Positions 7,684 to 17,069 of a stretch of DNA of 20,000 nt are shown one piece after another (the first letter of the stretch is position 1; each line of letters starts with the position of its first letter). The notes beneath the pieces are model-generated. The model was not told the origin of the DNA, did no database searches, and saw nothing but the letters and a program-made list of their open reading frames with translations. This stretch comes from Symbiodinium natans (taxonomy: Eukaryota; Sar; Dinophyceae; Suessiales; Symbiodiniaceae). Position numbers and translations under genes: made by a program. Location: positions 1 through 20,000 of the forward strand of contig CAJNDS010002667.1 of NCBI GenBank assembly GCA_905221605.1. The letters are read 5' to 3'.

Positions 7684-9362
7684 ACCACTCAAGCCAAGCT
7701 CTCCCGAAGAGCCCAACTCCTTCGGCAGTTGGGGTCCGGTGCGGATGCCAACGGGGCATCGCTCATAGAGTACAAAAAAACCTGTGCTGACCTCGAGCCT
7801 GTGGTCCTCCCTCCGAAAAGGCAGGGGGGTTGGGGGCAGGGCAGTCCTGAATCCCCACATCATGGATTGGTTATGTGTGGTCATGGTGCGTGGGGTTGAG
7901 GGAAGGCCTACAGAATTTGCAGCTAAGCACTCTCAGCCTACTCAGCCTGTGAACTTAATGTCTCCGTTTTGAAACCCTGAAAGAAAGACATTCCCCTGAC
8001 CCAAACCTTCTGACAAAACGGGCCAGCGAGGCGAGACGTGTTTTTGCCTTAGCAGGGCATGGGAAGGTAGCAGAGCCATACGCTTGGGCTTGGAATTTGG
8101 GCCTGTGCATCTTTGAGGTCGGTAGAGGCTTGCCGCCTAGCTTCATGCCAAACAGACGCACGACTGTTTACTGCCTCTGGTGTTGGCTATCATTGCTTGA
8201 GAGGAGTGACGTCGTCGGAATCTGGGTTTAACATGATGGGCAGGCTGGCCTCAATCTTACTCGCGTGTTTCCCGTGGCGTACATGGTTTAGTTGCTTGTC
8301 AACGCTCTCACAGATACAGATGCAGCAGGATGAGAGTCCATCTTTTTCACACATGGATAGAAATCATGGATCTCCACCCGCCCGATCTCCAGCAAGGCCT
8401 AACCGTAAGGCAGGTAAACCCTAAGGCTAAGTAGCTTGGGAATGTTGTGGCCTGAAACAACAAAACTGTCACAACAGTACATAGCTTGTAATCTCTGGCA
8501 AACACTTGCAAACGAGCAACAGCTTGCCCGACCCAAATCCAAACAGATCTGCAAACCCTGAGGTTGCAGCATTCCTGCCACGACAGGCATTAAGCCCCGA
8601 TGGTCAAGCAGCCTTGGCGAGCGAAGGGGTTTCGAACAGAGTTTTTGGGACTGCTATGGGGTTCACGCAAGCATTCTGAATTGGAAAAAACAGGGCTTCG
8701 GCGGGCGGGGGGCGCTTATGCGTTGGATATACAGACAATATTGGGGCAGGTATTGCACATGCTTCGGCCACCTTTCGTGGTTTGGGTCATGCAGTCAAGG
8801 AGCTCGGTGCGGACTCCTATCTAAACACATGACCCAAAGCCCAAAGCCTACAGTCACCACGTAGAAACCACTACAAACAAGCTCCCCCGGCTCGAAAATG
8901 CCGAACCGCCACGTGCTCCCCCAAACACTTGACTTTGTACAACCTCAACCTCAAAGTCTCTCAACTCCAAAGGCCCAACTCGCTATTCAAACATTCTTTG
9001 ATGTTCAATCTTTGGGATTTTGGCTTAAAAGGCTTAAGATTTCGCATTCGCCTTACACAACCTCTTCTCACTTCTAAAAATCCTTCTTCACGGAAAGCAC
9101 TCAAGAGTTCGGGTTGTTCTAGTGTTTCGGGTGCTTCCATCTGTGCGCATAGCGGGACTGTTCTGTCTGTGTCTCCTCCAAATGCCTAAGCCGCCGGAAC
9201 CCCGACCCCAGCTTCAATGCAAGCTTGAGCTTGAAGGCCAAAAGACTTCGGCACTTTGGCATGTCATCCTCACCTAGAGAAGGCCCTTCAATATCCTGAT
9301 TTCTACGTCCTTGAGCGTTACAGCCCAGGGGCCCATGGCTTTGGATTCTAGATGATTCGAAG
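7684..9362. other. Unique sequence, no gene supported
   Basis: No array, RNA gene or convincing frame is seen. The longest open frames are 103 codons (8113-8424, +) and one of 114 codons (9119-9463, -), whose Gly run comes from the C-tract at 9363. Composition is even and there is no period. Confidence 0.5.
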
Positions 9363-9395
9363 CCCCCCCCTCCCCCTCCCCCCCCCAAAAAAAAA
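9363..9395. repeat. C-tract followed by A9
   Basis: The sequence reads C8 T C5 T C9 A9. This homopurine/homopyrimidine tract has an abrupt switch from C to A. It could adopt i-motif or G-quadruplex structure, or reflect an A-tail-like end. Nothing nearby identifies a retroposed gene. Confidence 0.85.
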
Positions 9396-10742
9396 CCGTC
9401 GGGCTTCCGAGCCCTTGGAGGTGCCGCGCGTCGTCGTCGCCCCAGTCGCCGAGAAGGCGGCATCCCTTCTGCTGCACCTGAGTTTCAGAGCTTTTGGGTC
9501 TTGGGTCTTGCATCGGCTTCATCTAGAGGTCTTAGGTTCGGGGAAATTTTTAGGGCTTCGCAACTTGAGGGCTGCACAACTTCAGGGCTTCAGGGAGGCT
9601 TAGGTTGGGTTGAAGCGAGTTTCATTTCGGTGGTTTCACCAGTTCCTGTGAGTGACCCTTGAAAGGGGTACAAGCTCTATTGACTGTGGCTCCGAGGGAT
9701 CTAGCTTCGCAGTGGGAGGTTCGTCAGATTGCGCTTTGAAGCTTTGATGTTTCAGCAGTCATCGACATGAGCCTTTAGGTCCTAGATCGAGATTGGGGGT
9801 TAGAACATGACATTCGAACATGACATTCTTGTCCAATCTTCCATCAGTAGCCCATAGCTCCTCAAGCCCTCAGCCCGTGAAGCTTTGAAGTGGATTTTGA
9901 GGCGGATGAAGTTTCGATTGTCTCTCTTCTCTCCGAAAAAGGGTGTCAAGGGGAAAGGGCACGTGCAAGGTCTAGCGCTCCTCCCTTTAGAGTTTAGGGA
10001 TTGTCGGTCGGAGATCAGGGCGGAGATCAGGGTGTCTGCATTAAGGATGCAAGGTTGGGTCAAAAAACATGGGGTGCATGGTTCAGGAATGTCTAGGAGT
10101 TGGATTTAGGATTTGTGGTTGGGATCTTTCCTCCGGGCCCCTGGCTTCTGCATAGTCGACGCAAACCTGCCAAGTATACTTGGGGATTACTGGGCTTAGG
10201 GTTGTCAGTTTGTTTTACAACAAAAGCAGCCATGTGTTGATGTTTCAATCATCGACTTGGCGCATTTACACCAGGAGACATGACACCTTAACATTGAACC
10301 ATGAGTACCGTGTAAGCCCGTTTAAGGGTTGATTGAATTAGTAACATAAAGCTTTTACTCAGAGCGTCGCGTGGGACCAAGCATGTGCTGAAAACTGAGG
10401 CAAGCTTGGTCTAAAAGCTGTCTCCAAACTTAGGAAGCTCGAGCTCAGTCAACAAAAGCTAATTGGTCTTTTTCGACCTGCCCAAGCAAGGCTGCACCTA
10501 GGACTTTTGCGCTTTGGATTTATGGACTTCTGCTGTTCGCAAGCATTGGCGTAGGTGGACAGCCGTTGCACTGCCAATTCGTTTGAATATACAAACCCGT
10601 GCTGCTCGTATCACAACAACCACTGTTCGGTCTGGCCTGTCAGCCGAAGCAAGCCACTTCTTGCAGCTGCTTGCCGGAGTCGGTGGCTCCCAACCCAGGG
10701 GTGTAGCTCGCATTCGCACACGTCCGTGTTGCAGTTAAAAAG
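9396..10742. other. Unique sequence with three short tandem duplications
   Basis: No gene is supported. Short duplications are: a 16-bp pair at 9552-9567 and 9568-9583 (AGGGCTTCGCAACTTG type, 3 differences); an exact 13-bp pair GAACATGACATTC at 9803-9815 and 9816-9828, bracketed by AGATTGG (9790) and CCAATCT (9833); and an exact 12-bp pair CGGAGATCAGGG at 10009-10020 and 10021-10032. All are adjacent duplications, typical of replication slippage. Confidence 0.65.
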
Positions 10743-10950
10743 GTGTGTGTGTGTGTATGTATAAACAAACAAATATATAAAGGAGTTATAACAATATAAA
10801 TATAAATATAAATACAAATATAAATATAAATATAAATATAAATATAAATATAAATATAAATAAATAAAAAAAAATATATATAAATATAAAGATAAAGATA
10901 AAGATAAATATCAATATCTATTTTATACAAACACACATATATATATATAT
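10743..10950. repeat. AT-rich microsatellite cluster
   Basis: In order: (GT)7 at 10743-10756; (ATAAAT)n hexanucleotide repeats at about 10793-10866 with one variant unit (ATACAAAT); an A9 run near 10866-10874; (GATAAA)n at about 10891-10906; and (AT)7 at 10937-10950. A minus-strand frame of 98 codons here is a run of Ile/Tyr/Leu dipeptides produced by the repeat. Confidence 0.95.
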
Positions 10951-11052
10951 GTATTTAATATATGCTACCCCCCAAAGATCCATCGTTTTAGAGACTTGCA
11001 ATAGACAACACAGTTCCCGTAGCATGTTTTCTCGTTTCTCCTGACGAGACGT

Positions 11053-11246
11053 ACAACCACCTGAAACATCCAAAGATATCAGTAAAGTATCTAAACAAAA
11101 CCTTCGGGCATACGTACCCCTTTCACTAGTCTTTCACTCAAAACCACCCTAAACCCTCGCTATACTAAGATATAACAGCACACAACCACCTGAAGCACTG
11201 AAAAACAAAAATGCAACCGTAAAGTATCTAAAAAAAACTTCTGGCG
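11053..11246 (+). repeat. Diverged direct repeat, ~130 bp apart
   Basis: ACAACCACCTGAA followed by an A-rich stretch, then GTAAAGTATCTAAA and an A-run ending CTTC, occurs at 11053-11105 and again at 11182-11242. The second copy carries an insertion of about 8 bp. It is probably the edge of an old tandem array. Confidence 0.75.
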
Positions 11247-11470
11247 GTCTCAGGGAATAGTGAAAAGATATTTGCTCACAGTATTCTCGCGTCCCCGGGA
11301 CTTACAGCAGATGATTTTTCGCATCACCTTGTGCCTTCTCCATTATGTGTGTTTGATATACAATACTTATACCCTGTATACATACATGATGTGGGCACTT
11401 CTTCTACTTTCTCTTTGCATTTTCACAGGAGGCAAGCCCTGCCAACATAGGCATAACGCTACGGGATTTG

Positions 11471-12160
11471 AGGTTTAGGGATTTAAGCCTCAAGCCCTCC
11501 AGGGTTATAAGGTTCTACTCCTATAGACAATGCCTATACCTTAAACCCGAAACCTGTAAACCCTATAGGGTCTACCGTGACCGTTTTAGAGAAAAAGCTT
11601 GAAAAGACCCTAAACCTTTCAACCCTATAGGGCTCAAAGGTTTAGGGCTAAGGTTTAATCCTTAAATCTAAATGGGCTTAGGTTTCATTGCCTAATCACA
11701 GGGTTATAAGGTTCTACTCCTGGGTACTGCCTAAACCTTAAGCCTAGAGGTTTTAGACCCTATAGGGCTAAGCCCGTGAGGGTTTTAGAGATAAACCCGC
11801 AGAAAACTCTAAGCCTTGCAACCCTAGAGGCTTTAATGGTTTACAACCCTAAGGTCTGGGCATGTAGAGCTTCAGCGCCTATGGAACCTTTGAGCCTTTT
11901 TGGGCCCTATAGGGTTTTAGGGTTCAGACCCCAAAAGGTTTAAATGCCTCAGCCTTAAACCCTAAGGTTTGGACTCTATGGGCTTAGTTTTTAATCCCTA
12001 AACCTTTAAACATGAAACTTATAGGGTTCAAACTTAAAGGTTTAGGTTTAATTGCTGACTTATGTGCAAATGCCTACATCTTCAACCCTAAACCTTTAAA
12101 CCTTAACCATATAGGGTTTAAAAGTTAAGCGTCTGGGTTTAATTGCTTAACCCGAAGGGT
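11471..12160. repeat. Degenerate telomere-like minisatellite with CCCTATAGGG palindromes
   Basis: Nearly 700 bp is built from variants of AACCCTAAACC and GGTTTAGGG in both orientations. The 10-bp palindrome CCCTATAGGG occurs at 11561, 11623, 11758 and 11905, with half-forms near 12020 and 12110. A longer unit is visible: AGGGTTATAAGGTTCTACTC starts at 11501 and again at 11700, a 199-bp offset, and later parts (GTTTTAGAGA.AAA, CAACCCTA.AGG) follow in the same order. It resembles subtelomeric DNA seeded by TTTAGGG repeats, but this is inference. Confidence 0.8.
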
Positions 12161-12170
12161 TTCGGGGCCA

Positions 12171-12307
12171 GAGAACAAGCCCGCAGTGGAGCTGAGGGAA
12201 GGGGAGCGCGGAGGGGTGTCTAGGGGTGGGGCCTTAAACCAATAGGTTTAGAGAATAAGCCCGCAGTGGAGCTGAGGGAAGGGGAGCGCGGAGGGGTGTT
12301 TAGGGGT
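12171..12307 (+). repeat. 58-bp direct duplication, 79 bp apart
   Basis: Positions 12171-12228 and 12250-12307 are identical except for two C/T transitions (AGAGAACAAG against AGAGAATAAG, and GTCTAGG against GTTTAGG). The 21-bp spacer contains TTAAACCAATAGGTTT, a remnant of the preceding telomere-like array. The duplication is clearly younger than its surroundings. Confidence 0.95.
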
Positions 12308-12344
12308 CCTGGCTATGTGGAAGACCCCTGATACCCTCCTTCTT

Positions 12345-12417
12345 CCCCCCCCCCTGTTTATAAGCAAACTCCACGCTTGTAAGCAATGAGTGAGTGAGTC
12401 GGTGGTCGAGTGAGTGT
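12345..12417. repeat. C10 tract and TGAG-rich stretch
   Basis: C10 at 12345-12354 is followed by a stretch containing TGAGTGAGTGAG (12388) and GAGTGAGTG (12409). TAAGCAA also appears twice (12361 and about 12380). These are simple repeats only. Confidence 0.7.
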
Positions 12418-12555
12418 GGGTTGATGCGTCAGCGGGTCAGTGAATTTGTGGTGTAAATGAGCCAGTGAATCCTAAAGCCAGAGTATGGAGAGGAAATGAG
12501 TCCGCGACTCCCAGATTTGAGTACGGAGTGTTGAAGATGGTGGGCTTAGGGTTTT

Positions 12556-13015
12556 CCTGCATTTAAACTTGCATTTAACAATGTACGTTAAATGCGGGCA
12601 GACCCCAGGAACCAAGAACCAAGATGCTGAGGACTCTTAATTCTTGGTTCTTGGTTCCTGGGGCCTGGCTAAATTTAAAACTGCATTGAAAAACTTAAGT
12701 TAAATGCAGGCAGACCCCAGGAACCAAGAACCAAGAACCAAGATGCTCAGGACTCTTGATTCTTGGTTCCTGGGGCCTGGCTGCATTCAAAACTGCATTT
12801 AACAACTTAAGCTAAATGCAAGCAGACCCCAGGAACCAAGAACCAAGAATCAAGAGTCCTGAGCATCTTGGTTCTTGGTTCTTGGGGATTGGCTGCGTTT
12901 AACACTGCATTTATAAATTTAAGTAAAATGCGGCCAGACCCCAGGAACCAAGAACGAACCAAGAATCAAGAGTCCTTGGTTCCTGGGGCTTGCCTGCACT
13001 TAACTTTTAAATGCG
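12556..13015 (+). repeat. Hairpin satellite, 112-bp period, 4 units with inverted loops
   Basis: Hairpins start at 12603, 12715, 12827 and 12939, each exactly 112 bp after the last. Unit 1 has a perfect 22-bp stem (12603-12624 with 12642-12663) around a 17-nt loop. Unit 2 (12715-12775) and unit 3 (12827-12887) are also 61 bp; unit 4 is shortened to 50 bp (12939-12988). Arms are built from the heptamer AACCAAG (left) and CTTGGTT (right), capped by CCCCAGG and CCTGGGG. The 51-bp spacers (12664-12714, 12776-12826, 12888-12938) all keep one orientation and contain a second small inverted repeat, such as GCATTTAAC (12571-12579) with GTTAAATGC (12587-12595). Loop 2 is TGCTCAGGACTCTTGAT and loop 3 is its exact reverse complement. 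No gene is encoded. Confidence 0.97.
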
Positions 13016-13160
13016 ACTTAAATTCGGGGCCTCGCTCAAGTACATGATTTCAATCTCTTATCGTCATGTGTTTGCCCCTTGAAATCCTTATAAATGTTAA
13101 GCAGATGGTTCCGGGTTACGTGAATATTCTATCTCATGCAGCGAAAACAGGTGGATCTTT

Positions 13161-13314
13161 GGGGGGGGGGGGGGTACCATACATATATATATATATATAC
13201 ATACATATACCCCCCCCCCCATGGAGATTGTGGGTACATGGGGGAGGGGTACCAAAAAACAAATACATGTATATGTATATGTAGATGTATATGTATACCA
13301 TATATATATATATA
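13161..13314. repeat. G14 / AT / C11 composite with GTATAT repeats
   Basis: G14 (13161-13174), TACCATACAT, an (AT)n run to 13200 and ATACATACATATAC are followed by C11 (13210-13220), so the G and C tracts face each other across an AT core. A second cluster, GGGGGAGGGGTACC (about 13240), (GTATAT)n at 13268-13297 and (AT)n at 13301-13314, repeats the order G-tract, TACC, alternating purine/pyrimidine. It could form a G:C-clamped AT cruciform. A 72-codon frame here is pure repeat. Confidence 0.9.
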
Positions 13315-13660
13315 CAGGTCAGTATTTTAAGGCGAATGATGGCCGTGACATCGAGCTTCGGCTTCTTGCTGCATTGTGAACATCGTTGTGAACTGGCGGC
13401 TGCACGTCATCTAATTTTTTGCGAACTATGTTTTTGTGCGTTTCTGTGTTTGTGCGTTTGTTTGTGGGTGTGGGATCGATCAGGGAGGCCCGGCCTGTAA
13501 ACCAGGACCTGGTCCCTCCGTCCCGAAGGCTTATAACGGTGCATCACGGTCTGATCATGACATGTGAAAACCCTGTTTCTTTTTATGAGCAAGCAACCAT
13601 CATGTTTGCTTCTTCGATCATACAAGCAACATACACGGAACCCCGTACAAAACCACCATC
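13315..13660. other. Unique sequence, T/G-rich, no gene seen
   Basis: Only a T/G-rich part (about 13425-13473) with repeated TGTGCGTTT and TGTGTTTG words stands out. A 138-codon + frame (13419-13835) crosses this, the CA repeat and unique sequence. It is rich in Thr, Ser and His and has no recognised domain. Confidence 0.4.
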
Positions 13661-13665
13661 AACAG

Positions 13666-13682
13666 CACACACACACACACAC
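13666..13682. repeat. (CA)n microsatellite
   Basis: Eight CA dinucleotides plus one base, uninterrupted. Confidence 0.95.
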
Positions 13683-13961
13683 GTCCATTCATGCAAGTGT
13701 AGTTTAACATGTGCTTGTTCTGACACATGTTCTGAAGACCTACCCACAACTAATGTGACTAATGTGCGAAGTTCCCTGACCCTCCTCCCCTCTTATCCCG
13801 ACTCCGGATTGCATGTGCGGTTTCTGAAGTTGTGACAGCCGTGCATAGGACTACCCGCAACGGCTGATCAGGAAAGGAGCCCTCAACTGAGCCTCCATGG
13901 CATGCAAAGTGAGCAGCAAGCCACCAGCATCCTCGAGCCTGCATCGGTTGTGGAATCTCTT

Positions 13962-14035
13962 GAGGTTAACCTTAGGTCATTAAGGTCAATAAGGTTAATA
14001 AGGTTACTAAGGTTAATAAGCTTAATAAGGTTAAG
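13962..14035 (+). repeat. 9-bp minisatellite (AAGGTTAAT)
   Basis: Six 9-bp units run 13982-14035: AAGGTCAAT, AAGGTTAAT, AAGGTTACT, AAGGTTAAT, AAGCTTAAT and AAGGTTAAG. Two looser units precede them (GAGGTTAAC at 13962 and a TAGGTCATT variant). Nine is a multiple of three, so frames on both strands stay open (130 codons on +, 79 on -) and encode Leu/Ile/Arg or Leu/Ile/Asn triplets. With no domain on either side I read these as repeat artefacts. Confidence 0.9.
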
Positions 14036-14040
14036 GGGTG

Positions 14041-16386
14041 CTGGAAAGCCACATGCGGATGAGGACGTGGGCCCAGGATTTAGGCTATCAACTTCACGCC
14101 CGCAGCCCACAAGATTCAACATGATTCAAAACAGCGTGGGCGTTTGCTGGGTATATTGGGCATTCAGGAGTTCGAGGCCTAGGATCCAGGGACTGGGTTT
14201 GATAAGGGCAAAGGTTTGGTATGCACGTTGTTGCTGGACTCTTGATGCGCTCCCAGATGCTCTGCCGTTAGGTTCCGGCCTGGCTCGAACATGAGGGCCG
14301 CCGTCGGCCAAGGCGCATAGGAGCTTCAGCCTCAGGATGGAACCCTGTCAAAAATTCGGAGTAGGGGCGTGAGTCCTGAGTTTCTAAACCACATTGTCAA
14401 CTCGAGAGCCAAGTTTACCAACCTCCACACTACGCTACCTTCGATAGTTGACTCAGACCTAGTGGAATAGTCGTGCGATGTCGTAACCTACCCGACCTTC
14501 TACTTTTTGGAAACTCACATGGGCAAGAGACATGCACAGAAAAGGATGCCCTGCACATCGCGGATCAAAGTGCTGTTCCTTGCAATGCAAATGCCACCCA
14601 AAAGCTGAAAGTTATCTTGGTGCCCTTGTTACCTCTAAGCAAGGGTTTAGGGATTCGGCCTCAAGCCGGCGCCAGCATTTCCATCAAGGCCAAGCACCAA
14701 GAAAGTTGACCGTTCAAGGACAACGGTGGGTGCTGTTGCCAGGATGGGGAAAACGCCACGGCCGTGCGCCGCAAGGATTGCAAGGATTCAGTTGCTGCAG
14801 AAGATATGTCACAGCAGCGACTTTACCAGGCACCTGATCCTCCCAGATCTCCGGACCCTCAGCTCCCACCAAGTCTTCCACTGCTGAAGTTCTGGTGCAG
14901 TGGCCGGGCTTTATGGCATTTGGGGCCTTTAAGGCTTAAAGGGCTTGTACGCAAGCCAGACAGGAGGCCCAGAGGTAAGCCCCAAATGATCCGAAACCCG
15001 ATTGCTCGGGTGCCCGGGCGCTTCCACTTGCATCGGAGCTGCAGTCGGATGGGCCTGCAAAAGAAGTCTTCGGATTTGATCTTCAAGTCTCTATGGCTGG
15101 GCGCAGTTTGGAATTAAAGAGTCGCAGGACAGTGATGTCTGAGTTCTTCAAGTCTGTCTGGCAGTTGCTGGCTGTTTTGGTACTGGCAGATCCTGATTGG
15201 CGATTGGGTGGGCAGTTGAGGAGTAGCTTCAAGTCTTGAACTTGCCGGAATCGTATGCGTTTGGAGCGCTCTCACTCTTATTTGAAAGGTGCCTCAGGGA
15301 GACCATTGGGCTGTCAATACTTGCTTTCATGCCGCACGGCTTCACAAACAAAGCTGAAATCTAAATTGAGTTGCCCATACTGGCGGACTTACAGTTCCTG
15401 GTTCCATCGAATCGGGTTCGAAACGGTTCGATACTCAACAAGATGTGAATTTCAAAGTTTTTGGAAGGAAGGATGTAGCGCTTGGGGTTCAAAGACTTGA
15501 GCAGACCTAAAGCTAGAAGGCTAAGACGAAGTGCATCTGAGATCTCGGGTTTGAGGATCCGAACGTGCGCTCACATGCGTCCTTTCATCTACACGTGTGC
15601 GCACAAGCGCAATGCAGACATGCTCACTTGCATCATGTTGTTGGCATCAGTTGTCTGTACTTACAGCATACCTGACTCATCATACCCTCCATGCTCGCCG
15701 CGTTGCTGCACCCTTTCTAGCAAACACTCGGGAGTCCTGCAGCTAAACCCTTGCGACCCGTGAAGAGAATCATGGAACGACACCCTCTAGCCAAACACTC
15801 ACCCGAAGAAGCCCACGAGCCTCGAGCATGCGGCACGTGGCCTCCAAACCACCACCGGCCACTGCGGCAGCACGGGCCTCTCGCCCGTGGGCGACGAGGC
15901 CTGTGTGATACCGCTTTTAAGTGTGTTGTGATGGTGGGCCATGGTAAGCTTCTTTTTTGGTGGTGCCCATCTGAATACACGTGGGACCCATGGTCATGGT
16001 GGCTCATTGGAGCTCATTGTACACGGTGTACGAACAACACTTGCTTAGGCCCGTGTCAATGCACTTTACCATTGCTGTCCACAGCAAAAACTGCGTAAAC
16101 TATCGGCTGCCCCATCCTGGCTCACCTTTGTCCGAAGGTAAGATAGTAAGCTCCACCTACATGCACAAAAGAACCTAAAATCTAATCGTCTGCAGCCTCA
16201 AGCCCTAAATCCAAAGAAGCAAGCAACGCAGCTCGAAGCGCAAACCCTCACAACCCCGAACTTCCATTTCGAAAGGGCTTAGCTTGCGACAGGGATCGAC
16301 AGGGCCGAGTAGGGTTTGCGGAGTGCTTGCAGGCTTCAGGCTTTGAGGCCTTGGAACCTGATTCGTTCTGTCCCAAGGCGGAGCCT
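14041..16386. other. Unique sequence, no gene supported; hairpin at 15871-15900
   Basis: The longest frames are 117 codons (14764-15117, +) and 115 codons (15751-16098, +), without recognisable domains. At 15871-15889 CACGGGC pairs with GCCCGTG around CTCTC. It overlaps an alternative stem, TCGCCC (15881-15886) with GGGCGA (15889-15894), flanked by GCCTC and GAGGC, so two mutually exclusive hairpins share bases. GTACAC-G-GTGTAC at 16019-16031 is a perfect 6-bp inverted repeat. Confidence 0.5.
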
Positions 16387-16398
16387 GTGTGTGTGTGT
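16387..16398. repeat. (GT)6 microsatellite
   Basis: Short uninterrupted GT run. Confidence 0.9.
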
Positions 16399-16536
16399 GC
16401 TGGCTGGAAGCGACTAGTTCCCCAAAGGCGGAGATGTTATCTTTTCAATAAGGTTGGCCCTGGCTTGTTTTCCTTGCTGCTGGTATCGTCGGCTCCCTCC
16501 TTCCTGGCTCCTTCTGCATTTCTGGCTCTCTGCAGG

Positions 16537-16850
16537 CTCAGAATGCTGAAAATGCAGCAGTTTTAGATGTTCCAAGGCTCCAAATGCTGTAAACTTCTGC
16601 ATTTCTATCCCAAAGCTGTAAATTACAGCATGTCTATCCAAATCGCTGTAGATGAGCTCCAAGTGCTACATAATGCCGCATTTCTGACTAAACACAAACC
16701 GCAGATGCTCTCAACCAGAGCATTTCTGACGGTTCACAGACTTCAATTGCTGTATGCTTGTTTTCCGCAAGAGATGCAAGCTCCATACGCTGCATTCTGG
16801 AGTTCACAAGCTCAAAACGCTGTCAGTAACAACATTTGAAATGTAAATTG
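16537..16850 (+). repeat. Degenerate 41-bp tandem repeat, 8 copies
   Basis: Units run 16537-16577 (41 bp), 16578-16615 (38), 16616-16656 (41), 16657-16697 (41), 16698-16739 (42), 16740-16780 (41), 16781-16810 (30) and 16811-16850 (40). The shared pattern is CTCCAAATGCTGTA, a variable part, GCATTTCTGAC and an A/C-rich tail. Related words (GGCTCCTTCTGCATTTCTGG near 16506) suggest it begins somewhat earlier. A 90-codon + frame runs through it, but a 41-bp unit shifts frame each copy, arguing against a protein repeat. Confidence 0.85.
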
Positions 16851-17069
16851 CAACATTCTTTGCTGACTAAAAAACCTGTTCCCACGCCCCGTCTCTAAGC
16901 ACACTGCTCGTGTAAAGGTTTTGTGTCTTTGCTACCTTGTTTCTTCTCTCCCCTGGGGAGGTGGGCCCTGTAACTGCCAGCACTTTCACGCATTCCTTAG
17001 GCTTAAAGGCTCAGAGGCAAGTTTGCACAGCTTTTAATTTCAAGGAGCGGAGGCGGGTGCAGCAGCTCA

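Noticed and set aside
10640-10936. 98-codon Ile/Tyr repeat frame on the minus strand
   Set aside because: It is a translation of the ATAAAT and AT microsatellites.
13060-13160. Possible short gene after the hairpin satellite (72-codon frame from 13066)
   Set aside because: More than half of it is translated G-tract and AT repeat, and the unique part is too short to judge.
13902-14294. 130-codon + frame with a Leu/Ile/Arg triplet repeat
   Set aside because: The repeat is a 9-bp minisatellite that is open on both strands, and its flanks show no conserved protein.
15405-15440. GGGTTCGAAACGGTTCGATAC, resembling a tRNA T-loop
   Set aside because: The bases around TTCGAAA do not form a 5-bp T-stem, and no acceptor, D or anticodon arm fits.
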